A DNA stretch of 14,374 nt from Lachnoclostridium sp. UBA6475 (GTDB lineage Bacteria > Bacillota > Clostridia > Lachnospirales > Lachnospiraceae): the NCBI GenBank assembly GCA_002435545.1, contig DJNB01000016.1:1-14374 (forward strand), written 5' to 3'. Of this stretch, positions 1-7,116 are shown piece after piece (the stretch's first letter is position 1; each line of letters starts with the position of its first letter). A model generated the notes under the pieces. It did not search any database. It saw nothing but the letters and a program-made list of their open reading frames with translations, and had not been told where the DNA came from. The position numbers and the translations under genes are program-made.

Positions 1-731
1 ATCTTTTTCATGCGCTTGATGGAAGCGACACACTGACTTACTACGGAAGAGCGGTCCGGGGTACCTTTTTCAAGATACTTGTAAAACTCAGTCACTTTCT
101 TTTTCATAAGGAAATTGTAATACTCATCCGTTCCCTTATTTTCATTGAAGTAATTGTAATATTTTGTCAAATTACGTTCGCCCGTTGCCATGCACGGGTA
201 CTTTTCGCTCTGATCAAAAAACTCTTCCCAGGATACCTTGAGGTTTTTAAACAAAAACTGAAACACTTCTTCGGTTTTGGAAGATCCACTTAACATTGCC
301 GGAGTCTCATAGATCGCACCGCGGGATTCGCGGTCAAACTGTTTAATCTCGGAAGTGGATATCTGCAAAAGCACCTTTTTGGCTTTTGTATGATTTACAA
401 TATATTTGGTATAAGCCTCATAATCCTGAAAATTACCGGAGAGAACCCAGCAGTTATAGTAATTATAGCCGTCCAGTTCTTTTAACTTGTCGGTACGGAG
501 AGCACCGGCTTTCGAACCTCCGATCAGATACGCATCGTATTGGTCGGAGAAGTGTTTGATATGCTCGGCTTTTTGCTCTCTCAGATAGTCATTTTCATCT
601 AATTCATAACAATCCCCGCTCTGGCTTCGGAAATATCCGTAAGGGTCATAAAAGTAGTTGACACCCATAATAAACAGAAGAGCTGCAAGGATGATACAGA
701 CAAAGCTGATACACCATTTTTTTGTTGTCAT
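1..731 (-). CDS. Membrane-anchored SGNH/DltD-like protein, paralogue 2 (partial, C-terminus beyond window)
   Basis: The frame is open from ATG at 731 (minus strand) to the window edge: 243 codons are visible and the C-terminus is missing. It has one N-terminal membrane anchor (about residues 7-27), then the motif DPYGYFR (29-35) and a GGSKAGA block (71-77), where Ser73 fits the nucleophile of SGNH-type esterases/acyltransferases. LSGN (97-100) and ISTSEI (124-129) follow. By hand count, 142 of 243 residues match the upstream neighbour with no gap, so the two are a tandem duplication. An AAAGG sequence lies about 11 nt before the ATG, and 21 nt separate it from the preceding stop. It is the last visible gene of the operon behind the MBOAT gene, so it is probably an extracytoplasmic partner in O-acylation of a surface polymer. 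The exact reaction is unknown, and motif V (the His box) is not visible because of the truncation. Confidence 0.8.
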   Translation of the reverse strand, partial: MTTKKWCISFVCIILAALLFIMGVNYFYDPYGYFRSQSGDCYELDENDYLREQKAEHIKHFSDQYDAYLIGGSKAGALRTDKLKELDGYNYYNCWVLSGNFQDYEAYTKYIVNHTKAKKVLLQISTSEIKQFDRESRGAIYETPAMLSGSSKTEEVFQFLFKNLKVSWEEFFDQSEKYPCMATGERNLTKYYNYFNENKGTDEYYNFLMKKKVTEFYKYLEKGTPDRSSVVSQCVASIKRMKK

Positions 732-752
732 AAAAGATCTAACCTTTCTGTA

Positions 753-1904
753 TTAGTTGTTCAGGTACTGGCTGTCCCGTGTGATGTTGGATGCATCATC
801 ATAATCACGAAGAGGGATGGTTCCCGTTTTCTTATAATACTCACGGATCTCATCGGTCTTGGCACGGCGGACAGCAATTTCGGAAGCGATATTATCCGGT
901 GTGAGATAGACACCAAAATCATCGTGTCCGGTCTGTTTGCCGCTCATACGGTCAATCATAAGATCTGCCATCTCGTAGTAATAATGTCTGGCATTGTAAT
1001 AGTTAAATGGATTGTATACCAATTCATTGTAATTATTAAAGCACCAGAGACCGCCGGTTATTTCTACCATCTGTGTAAGCCAGTTATAAAAACTGTTTCC
1101 TTCATAACCAACCATTTCGCCGATGAAAAGAGAACCAAGAAATACCTGTAGTTCCACTTTGTTTTTATCACAAAGCTGTTTGATCTTTTTCAAATACGAA
1201 AGATTGGAATTTACCAAATCGGTTTTGTCTTTTGTCCCGTTGATCAGACGTGGAAGATAAGGATCTACCTGTGCTTTCATTAAATAATCATAATAGGTAG
1301 TCGTATCTTTGTGATCACGGTAGTAGGCATAATATTTGGTAAGATTTCTCTCGCCGGTCTTTTCAACCGGGTAGGAATCCCCTTTTGCGGTGATCGTATC
1401 CCAGCTGACGGAGAGGTTTTTAAATAAAAATTTCGTAACTTCCGCCACTTTGGAATTTCCGCTCATAACGGCAGGAATCTCATAAATATCTCCTTTGGCC
1501 TCGCGGTCAAACTGCGCGATCTCCGAAGTGGAGATGTGAAGGAGAATCTTTTTCGGATGCGCCGTATTGATAATGTATTTACAATAATTGTAATAATCTT
1601 CAAAATTTCCGGAAAGAAGCCAGCAGTTATAGTACTTATAGCCGTCGATCTCGGATAATTTGTCACTGTGGATGGCTCCAGCCTTGGAACCGCCCACCAA
1701 AAAGGCATCGTATTCTTTGCCATGATATTTGATATGCTCTGCTTTTTGCTCACGCAGATAGTCTTCTTCATCCATTGAATAGTTTTCGCCCTTTTGAGCT
1801 CTAAAATAACCGTAAGGATCAACAAAGAAGTTGACACCTACAATAAAGAGAAGACATAAGAGGATTATTATGACAAAACTGATTGTCCATTTTTTTGAAT
1901 TCAT
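753..1904 (-). CDS. Membrane-anchored SGNH/DltD-like protein, paralogue 1
   Basis: 383 aa. The start is ATG at 1904, not the in-frame TTG at 1913: AAAGGG lies 9 nt before this ATG but abuts the TTG, and the N-terminus MNSKKW then aligns with MTTKKW of the paralogue. One membrane anchor (about 8-27) puts the rest outside the cell. The GGSKAGA block (71-77) carries the probable nucleophile Ser73, and NARHYYYEMADLMIDRM (304-320) resembles the C-terminal Asp-x-x-His box of SGNH enzymes with His307. The usual Asp is Asn304 here. MBOAT acyltransferases such as DltB and AlgI commonly work with an SGNH-fold partner (DltD, AlgJ/AlgX), and this gene sits 14-23 nt downstream of the MBOAT gene. I infer that it takes the acyl group from the MBOAT step to a cell-wall polymer, or helps present the polymer. 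Alternatively it could be a degenerate, non-catalytic partner. Confidence 0.75.
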   Translation of the reverse strand: MNSKKWTISFVIIILLCLLFIVGVNFFVDPYGYFRAQKGENYSMDEEDYLREQKAEHIKYHGKEYDAFLVGGSKAGAIHSDKLSEIDGYKYYNCWLLSGNFEDYYNYCKYIINTAHPKKILLHISTSEIAQFDREAKGDIYEIPAVMSGNSKVAEVTKFLFKNLSVSWDTITAKGDSYPVEKTGERNLTKYYAYYRDHKDTTTYYDYLMKAQVDPYLPRLINGTKDKTDLVNSNLSYLKKIKQLCDKNKVELQVFLGSLFIGEMVGYEGNSFYNWLTQMVEITGGLWCFNNYNELVYNPFNYYNARHYYYEMADLMIDRMSGKQTGHDDFGVYLTPDNIASEIAVRRAKTDEIREYYKKTGTIPLRDYDDASNITRDSQYLNN

Positions 1905-1927
1905 TTCCGTCAACCCTTTCTTTTAAT

Positions 1928-3340
1928 TTAGAACTGGAAGTAAAGGAACTGTACCACTTTGTCCATGTTAAGAAGACAAATAACAAGCAGCGTAGCAGCA
2001 TACAGCAGGTATTTCCAGTTTGGTTTGAAATGTTCGGTCATTTTCTTTGTTGTCGGAGCAAACCAGCAGATGGCAAGTCCAAACAGGTTCAAAAGCCACA
2101 TGTCCCAGTTATCCATCAAAGCATCTTTGATCGCTGACAAATGCAGGGTGGAGAAGTTAAACATTCCACGAAGCACATACCAGGCATCGGTAAAGGTGTT
2201 CGATACAAACAGTACACGGACGAAAACAGCGAGGATAAAGGTCAGTGGAACGCCGAGCCACAACGGTGTTTTCATATTGTGCTTGTTTCGATACGAAGCG
2301 ATACAAACTAAAATACCATTTACGATTCCCCATACAACGAATGTCCAGCCGGCACCGTGCCAGAAACCGGAAACAAAGAAAGTACACATGGAAGCAACAT
2401 AGTAGTTGCGGTATTTGACACCACGGCGGTATACGTTTCGGAAAATGTAAGAACTGAGGAAACGGGAGAGTGTCATGTGCCATCTCTGCCAGTATTCCTG
2501 GAAGTCTTTAGCCTTGTACGGTGAGTTGAAGTTCTGTGGGATCTTGATGTTAAACATCCAGCCAAGTCCGATTGCCATATCTGCATATCCGGAAAGGTCA
2601 AAGTAGTAGGATACAGTATATTCAATAGAATGGAACCAGGACTGGATAAACGGCAGATGATTGTTTACGTTATTGAAAAATCCCTGTGCATCTGTCGTAA
2701 GGGGATCGGCAAGCATCATTTTTTTGAAACATCCGATCGAAAAGATGAAAAGTCCAAGTGCCACATTGTCAAAATTTAAACGATGGTTCTTCTCATCTTC
2801 AAACTGTGGAACGATTTCTGCGTGGTGGATGATCGGTCCGACGATCAACTGTGGGAAAAAGGTAATAAACAGCAGATAGTCGATGATATCATAGTTTTTT
2901 GTCTCTCCACGGAACGAATCGACCAAAAAGGCGATCAGCTGGAACGTGAAGAAAGAGATACCGATCGGAAGAATGATATGCTGCAAAGGAATATGTGTCC
3001 CTGCAATAAAGTTTACATTCTTGATAAAGAAATCGGTGTATTTGTAGTAACCAAGCAAACCGACGTTTGCAAGAATACCTGCGGCAAATAACAGTCCGCG
3101 TTCAATACGGTGTTCCATGCCCTGCAGTTTGCTGAGTGCGTTTCCGACTAAATAGTTGCCGACTACACTTCCCAGAAAGAAAGGGAAGAAGTCCGGACTT
3201 CCCTGTGCATAGAAGTAAAAGGAAGCCAGTACAAGCCAGATCTTTGCCAATGTCTGATACTTAAAGTGCTGCAGCAGAAAATAGCCGCAAAAAGTAATTG
3301 GCAGAAAAATAAGTACAAATTGGTAAGTTGAAAAAATCAT
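1928..3340 (-). CDS. MBOAT-family membrane O-acyltransferase (DltB/AlgI-like)
   Basis: 470 aa, a normal length for the family, with about ten or more hydrophobic segments. Family landmarks are PIGISFFTFQ (125-134), the FFPQLIVGPI stretch (161-170), DLSGYADMAIGLG (248-260), RWH with invariant His288, and GFWHGAGW with the second invariant His328. The start ATG at 3340 has AAGGAG 7 nt upstream. MBOAT proteins of this branch move an acyl group from a cytoplasmic donor (acetyl-CoA for AlgI, D-alanyl-DltC for DltB) across the membrane to an extracellular acceptor. No dltA/dltC-type genes are present, so an acyl-CoA donor is more likely. It lies 35 nt after the carboxyltransferase stop and directly before the two SGNH partners, all on one strand, implying one transcript. 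The acceptor is probably the teichoic-acid-like polymer made by the divergent cluster; this is inference from position. Confidence 0.93.
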   Translation of the reverse strand: MIFSTYQFVLIFLPITFCGYFLLQHFKYQTLAKIWLVLASFYFYAQGSPDFFPFFLGSVVGNYLVGNALSKLQGMEHRIERGLLFAAGILANVGLLGYYKYTDFFIKNVNFIAGTHIPLQHIILPIGISFFTFQLIAFLVDSFRGETKNYDIIDYLLFITFFPQLIVGPIIHHAEIVPQFEDEKNHRLNFDNVALGLFIFSIGCFKKMMLADPLTTDAQGFFNNVNNHLPFIQSWFHSIEYTVSYYFDLSGYADMAIGLGWMFNIKIPQNFNSPYKAKDFQEYWQRWHMTLSRFLSSYIFRNVYRRGVKYRNYYVASMCTFFVSGFWHGAGWTFVVWGIVNGILVCIASYRNKHNMKTPLWLGVPLTFILAVFVRVLFVSNTFTDAWYVLRGMFNFSTLHLSAIKDALMDNWDMWLLNLFGLAICWFAPTTKKMTEHFKPNWKYLLYAATLLVICLLNMDKVVQFLYFQF

Positions 3341-3375
3341 GATAAACTCCTTAAATCAACGTAATAGTGTATAGT

Positions 3376-4890
3376 TTACAATGGAATGTTGCCGTGTTTC
3401 TTGTGAACGCCATCGACGGAGCGCTGCTTGTCGGACAGCATGAGGATATCGCCATACAGGCGTTCTCTCGTAGCTTCCGGTTTGATGATCTCATCTACAT
3501 ATCCGTGCATGGATGCAATTCCGGGATTCATGAACTTCTCGTTGTATTCATCAATTTTTTCCTGGCGGAATGCCGCTTTTTCAGCCGGATTCATCCCTTT
3601 CATCTGTTTGCCGTATAAGATGTCAGCAGCACCTTCTGCACCCATTACTGCGATCTCAGCAGTTGGCCATGCATAGACAAAATCGGAACGAAGGTGTTTG
3701 CTGCTCATGGCAATATAAGCTCCTCCATATGCTTTACGCAGGATCACATTGATCTTGATCGTCGTTGCTTCCGAATATGCGTAGAGCAGTTTTGCCCCAT
3801 GACGGATGATCCCTTTGTATTCCTGGTCTTTTCCCGGAAGAAATCCCGGAACATCCGTTAAGGTAATAATTGGAATATTATAAGCGTCGCAATACCGGAT
3901 AAAGCGGGCTGCCTTATCACTGGAATCGCAGTCCAGAACGCCTGCCATATAATTTGGCTGGTTGGATACGATACCTACGGCAATCCCTTTCAAACGTCCA
4001 AATCCAACGACTACATTTCTGGCAAATTCTTCCTGTACTTCTACGAAAGAGTTTTCGTCGATGATGCCGTTGATGACATCATGGATATCATAGGACTGGT
4101 TGCTCTTTTCCGGAATGATATCTGCCAATGCCTCATTGAACTGCATTCCTTTATTATAAGGAAGAAGTGGAGTATGTGGTTTGGTATGGATGCAGCCGTC
4201 TTCGTAGCAGTGAGGGATGACATCCAGAAGTTTCCGGACTTTTTTAAAGCATTCTTTCTCGGAAGGACTGTGGAAATGAGCCACACCGCTTCGCTGTGCA
4301 TGAACATTTGCACCGCCGAGAGCAGAAGCAGTAATATCTTCATTGGTTACGCTTTTGATAACTTTTGGTCCGGTTACAAACATCTGGCTGATGTCGTCGA
4401 TCACAAAGATAAAGTCTGTGATTCCCGGACTGTATACCGCACCGCCGGCACAGTTTCCGGCAATAATCGAAATCTGTGGGATATAACCGGAAGCCATCGT
4501 ATTATAGTAGAAGATCTCGCCATAGCCGGCAAGGGCATTGACTCCTTCCTGAATACGTGCTCCGCCCGAATCGTTGATTCCGATGACCGGACAGCGGTTT
4601 TCAATTGCCATCTTAATGGCATTTGCAATCTTAAATCCGTGCTGCTTTCCAAGAGTACCACCGATTACGGTAAAGTCTTCCGAATAAATGACGACTTTCT
4701 TTCCTCCGATAGTACCATATCCGGTAATTACACCATCGTATGGGAACTGACCCTTTTTAATATTGAAGGCATCCTCTAAGTTCGTAATGTTAGAACCGAT
4801 CTCGCGGAAAGAATCTTCATCAAGCAGAAGACAGATCCGCTCTAATGCATGTAATTTACCAAGTTTGTGTTGCTTTTCCATGTTATACAT
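3376..4890 (-). CDS. Acyl-CoA carboxylase carboxyltransferase subunit (PccB/MmdA type)
   Basis: 504 aa from ATG at 4890. This start is preferred over upstream in-frame ATGs (to 4926) because GGAG sits 8 nt before it and the protein then begins MYNMEKQHKLGKL, close to the family N-terminus. It shows both crotonase-like halves: INDSGGARIQEG (105-116) and NCAGGAVYSP (146-155) in the first, DVPGFLPG (346-353), IIRHGAKLLYAY (361-372) and KAYGGAY (386-392) in the second. It ends GNIPL, as usual in PccB. Such subunits move carboxyl groups between biotin and acetyl-, propionyl- or methylmalonyl-CoA, in carboxylases or in decarboxylase pumps. No biotin carrier, biotin carboxylase or decarboxylase beta/gamma gene is in the window, so partners must be encoded elsewhere. 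Ile393 sits where Streptomyces PccB has Asp422, a known acyl-CoA specificity position. It is the first gene of the MBOAT operon; a functional link is unproven. Confidence 0.92.
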   Translation of the reverse strand: MYNMEKQHKLGKLHALERICLLLDEDSFREIGSNITNLEDAFNIKKGQFPYDGVITGYGTIGGKKVVIYSEDFTVIGGTLGKQHGFKIANAIKMAIENRCPVIGINDSGGARIQEGVNALAGYGEIFYYNTMASGYIPQISIIAGNCAGGAVYSPGITDFIFVIDDISQMFVTGPKVIKSVTNEDITASALGGANVHAQRSGVAHFHSPSEKECFKKVRKLLDVIPHCYEDGCIHTKPHTPLLPYNKGMQFNEALADIIPEKSNQSYDIHDVINGIIDENSFVEVQEEFARNVVVGFGRLKGIAVGIVSNQPNYMAGVLDCDSSDKAARFIRYCDAYNIPIITLTDVPGFLPGKDQEYKGIIRHGAKLLYAYSEATTIKINVILRKAYGGAYIAMSSKHLRSDFVYAWPTAEIAVMGAEGAADILYGKQMKGMNPAEKAAFRQEKIDEYNEKFMNPGIASMHGYVDEIIKPEATRERLYGDILMLSDKQRSVDGVHKKHGNIPL

Positions 4891-4941
4891 GTTCATTTCT
4901 CCATTCTTTGTTTTCATAAGATGCATAATTTCACAAATATA

Positions 4942-4969
4942 ATAATACCATACGCGTCAAATATGTCAA
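4942..4969 (-). promoter_or_regulatory. Promoter of the carboxyltransferase-MBOAT-SGNH operon
   Basis: On the minus strand a consensus -35 TTGACA (4969-4964) is followed, after 16 bases, by -10 TATTAT (4947-4942). Transcription would begin near 4935, giving a leader of about 45 nt to the chosen ATG at 4890 and excluding the ATG at 4926 as a good start. A second TTGACG (4960-4955) lies just inside, but its -10 would be poorer. The call is by consensus only. Confidence 0.65.
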
Positions 4970-4995
4970 TCTTTTGTTAAGGAAAAATAATATAG

Positions 4996-5025
4996 TTGAC
5001 GAAACATGTAAAATAGTGATATAAT
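4996..5025 (+). promoter_or_regulatory. Promoter of the plus-strand export/teichoic acid operon
   Basis: TTGACG (4996-5001) and a perfect TATAAT (5020-5025) are 18 bases apart. Transcription is expected near 5032, just at or before an in-frame TTG at 5033. That argues the permease starts further in, at ATG 5084, with a leader of about 50 nt. The two divergent promoters are back to back with about 26 bases between their -35 boxes, so a shared regulator is possible; no clear operator was found. Confidence 0.75.
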
Positions 5026-5083
5026 CAAATGATTGAAAATAAAAGATACATTGATAAAGATTGTAAAGGATGGTATAGATACT

Positions 5084-5896
5084 ATGTCGCAGGTTTTAAA
5101 AAACTTCAACAGATATCGATATTTATTGGGAGAACTGGCTAAGAAAAATATTAAATTGAAATACCGCAGGTCATACCTGGGAATATTATGGACACTGATC
5201 GAACCGCTTCTTACGATGATCGTATTGAGTGTGGTGTTTGGAAAACTGCTTGGAAAGAACGCGGAGGACAAGGCATTTGCCGGCGTTCCGTTTCCGGTTT
5301 ATGTACTGACCGGACGGCTGCTGTATTCCTTTTTCTCGTCCGCGACGAACAGTGCGATGAAGTCGATCCGCGCCAATAGTGCCATGATCAAAAAAGTGTA
5401 TGTACCGAAATATATGTATCCCCTGTCGGGAATTTTATCCAACTTTGTGATTTTCGTAATCTCACTGGTGGTACTTGTAGGAGTTATGTTGTTCTTTGTG
5501 GCAACGGGATCCTATAAGGCGCCGATCAATGCAAATATGTTTTTGACGGTGATCCCGCTTTTGAACCTTTTGATCCTGTCAATCGGTGTCGGGCTGATCT
5601 TAGCTACACTTTGTGTATTCTTCCGTGATATTGAATATTTATGGAGCGTTATGCTGATGCTGATCATGTACTGTAGTGCGATTTTCTATTTTGCAAGCAA
5701 ATTAGACGGACCAAACGGTATGCTCATTAAGATCAATCCTTTGTATGGGATCATTGATAATTTCCGCCGTGCTCTGTTTGGACATCATTTTGATATGGTG
5801 CTTCTGGGATATACGTTTGGAGTAAGTATTGTAGCCTTTTTACTGGGAATGTTTATGTTTTATAAGAAACAGGATACCTTTATTCTTAATATATAA
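5084..5896 (+). CDS. ABC-2 type polysaccharide/teichoic acid export permease (TagG/Wzm-like)
   Basis: 270 aa from ATG at 5084, normal for TagG/Wzm/RfbA permeases. In-frame TTG codons at 5033 and 5051 were not used: the first coincides with the expected transcription start and neither has a ribosome site, whereas AAAGGATGG lies about 10 nt before 5084. A basic cytoplasmic N-terminus contains KYRRSYLGILWTLIEPLL (26-43), the hallmark entry to the first membrane helix of this family. About six membrane segments follow, with FFRDIEYLW in the coupling region and NPLYGIIDNFRRALFG before the last helices. The ATPase gene follows 30 nt later. Together they should flip a lipid-linked polymer outward across the membrane. 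The tagD neighbour favours teichoic acid (TagG role) as cargo over an unrelated polysaccharide, but the family alone does not tell these apart. Confidence 0.92.
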   Translation: MSQVLKNFNRYRYLLGELAKKNIKLKYRRSYLGILWTLIEPLLTMIVLSVVFGKLLGKNAEDKAFAGVPFPVYVLTGRLLYSFFSSATNSAMKSIRANSAMIKKVYVPKYMYPLSGILSNFVIFVISLVVLVGVMLFFVATGSYKAPINANMFLTVIPLLNLLILSIGVGLILATLCVFFRDIEYLWSVMLMLIMYCSAIFYFASKLDGPNGMLIKINPLYGIIDNFRRALFGHHFDMVLLGYTFGVSIVAFLLGMFMFYKKQDTFILNI

Positions 5897-5926
5897 TACG
5901 AATTTGTCGATGGAGGATGGAAGAAA

Positions 5927-6685
5927 ATGGCAAATAAAAAGACCGCATTGTCTGTGGAACATGTGAGCATGAAATTCAATCTCAGTTCACAAAAGGTAGA
6001 CAATATCAAAGAATATGTCATTAAAATGCTGAAAAAGGAATTGATGTATCAGGAGTTCTGGGCATTAAAAGATGTAAATTTTGAAGTCAAGCGAGGCGAC
6101 CGTGTCGGAATCATGGGACTCAACGGAGCTGGAAAAAGTACGTTGCTGAAAGTGATCGCCGGGGTGTTAAAACCGACGGAGGGAACCGTAAAATGCAATG
6201 GAAAGATCGTTCCGCTTCTGGAGCTTGGAGCCGGATTTGACAAGCAGTATACCGGAGCAGAAAATATTTATCTGTATGGAGCTGTGCTTGGCTACAGCAA
6301 AGAATTTATTGATAAAAAATACAAAGACATCGTCGAATTTTCCGAACTTGGGAAATTTATCGATGTTCCGATCAAAAACTATTCATCCGGTATGAAAGCA
6401 AGACTTGGATTCTCTATTGCTACAGTTGTAGAACCGGAAATACTCATACTCGATGAGGTTTTGAGCGTAGGAGATAAACGTTTCCGGAAAAAATGTGAAG
6501 CGAGAATACAAAGTATGTTTGATAAGGGTGTTACGGTTTTGTTCGTTTCTCATTCGACGGACCAGGTGCTCCGGATGTGCAACAAAGGGATATTGCTTGA
6601 GCATGGCCGGTTGATCGCGCAGGGAGAAGTGGAAGACATTGTTGATCTGTACGATGAGAAACTGGGGATGGAACGGGAAGATTAA
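5927..6685 (+). CDS. ABC transporter ATPase for polymer export (TagH/Wzt-like)
   Basis: 252 aa, start ATG at 5927 with GGAGG 10 nt upstream. Walker A is GLNGAGKST (64-72), the ABC signature YSSGMKAR spans 152-159, Walker B ILILDE spans 172-177 followed by the SVGD D-loop, and the switch His is H209 in FVSHS. The region VPLLELGAGFDKQYTGAENI (95-114, without a canonical Gln loop but with the LELGAGF pattern) is characteristic of the polysaccharide/teichoic acid export subfamily. The protein ends soon after the nucleotide-binding domain. It therefore lacks the long C-terminal extension of B. subtilis TagH (roughly twice this length) and the carbohydrate-binding domain of some Wzt proteins, suggesting export that does not read a chain-end modification. 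It pairs with the permease just upstream and precedes tagD by 29 nt. Confidence 0.95.
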   Translation: MANKKTALSVEHVSMKFNLSSQKVDNIKEYVIKMLKKELMYQEFWALKDVNFEVKRGDRVGIMGLNGAGKSTLLKVIAGVLKPTEGTVKCNGKIVPLLELGAGFDKQYTGAENIYLYGAVLGYSKEFIDKKYKDIVEFSELGKFIDVPIKNYSSGMKARLGFSIATVVEPEILILDEVLSVGDKRFRKKCEARIQSMFDKGVTVLFVSHSTDQVLRMCNKGILLEHGRLIAQGEVEDIVDLYDEKLGMERED

Positions 6686-6714
6686 TTAAGTGATTCATTA
6701 CGGAGGGTAAAAAG

Positions 6715-7116
6715 ATGAAAAAAGTAATTACGTATGGAACTTATGATTTACTGCATGTAGGACATATCAATCTGCTGCGCCGGGCAAAAGAACTTGGCGA
6801 TTATCTGATCGTCGTATTGTCCAGCGATGAATTTAATGCGATCAAAGGCAAAAAAGCCTATCATTCTTACGAAGACCGCAAGATCATCCTGGAAGCGATC
6901 AAATATGTAGATGAAGTGCTCCCGGAATACACCTGGGAACAGAAAATTGATGATGTGGTGAATAATAAGGTAGATGTTTTTGTAATGGGAGATGACTGGG
7001 AAGGAAAATTTGACTTCCTGAAGGACTACTGTGAAGTGGTTTACCTTCCAAGAACCGAAGGGATCTCCACATCGAAAATAAAACAGGATCTCGGATTGGG
7101 GAAGAATGAGGCATGA
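6715..7116 (+). CDS. tagD: Glycerol-3-phosphate cytidylyltransferase
   Basis: 133 aa, the full family length. It makes CDP-glycerol from CTP and sn-glycerol 3-phosphate, the activated donor for poly(glycerol phosphate) and glycerol-phosphate decorations. Visible landmarks are TYGTYDLLHVGH (6-17) with the nucleotidyltransferase HxGH box (14-17), KKAYHSYEDRK (46-56), VFVMGDDWEGKFDFLKD (88-104) and the second signature RTEGISTSK (113-121). Together these are close to B. subtilis TagD throughout. The start ATG at 6715 has GGAGGG 7 nt upstream. The stop overlaps the next start by four bases (ATGA), which suggests translational coupling with the glycerophosphotransferase that uses its product. This is the most securely identified gene in the window and anchors the teichoic acid interpretation. 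Confidence 0.98.
   Translation: MKKVITYGTYDLLHVGHINLLRRAKELGDYLIVVLSSDEFNAIKGKKAYHSYEDRKIILEAIKYVDEVLPEYTWEQKIDDVVNNKVDVFVMGDDWEGKFDFLKDYCEVVYLPRTEGISTSKIKQDLGLGKNEA

Noticed and set aside
1905..1913. TTG start at 1913 for SGNH paralogue 1
   Set aside because: It abuts the AAAGGG ribosome site. The ATG at 1904 has proper spacing and matches the paralogue's N-terminus.
5033..5083. TTG starts at 5033 and 5051 for the ABC permease
   Set aside because: 5033 coincides with the predicted transcription start and neither codon has a ribosome site. The ATG at 5084 gives the normal family length and N-terminus.
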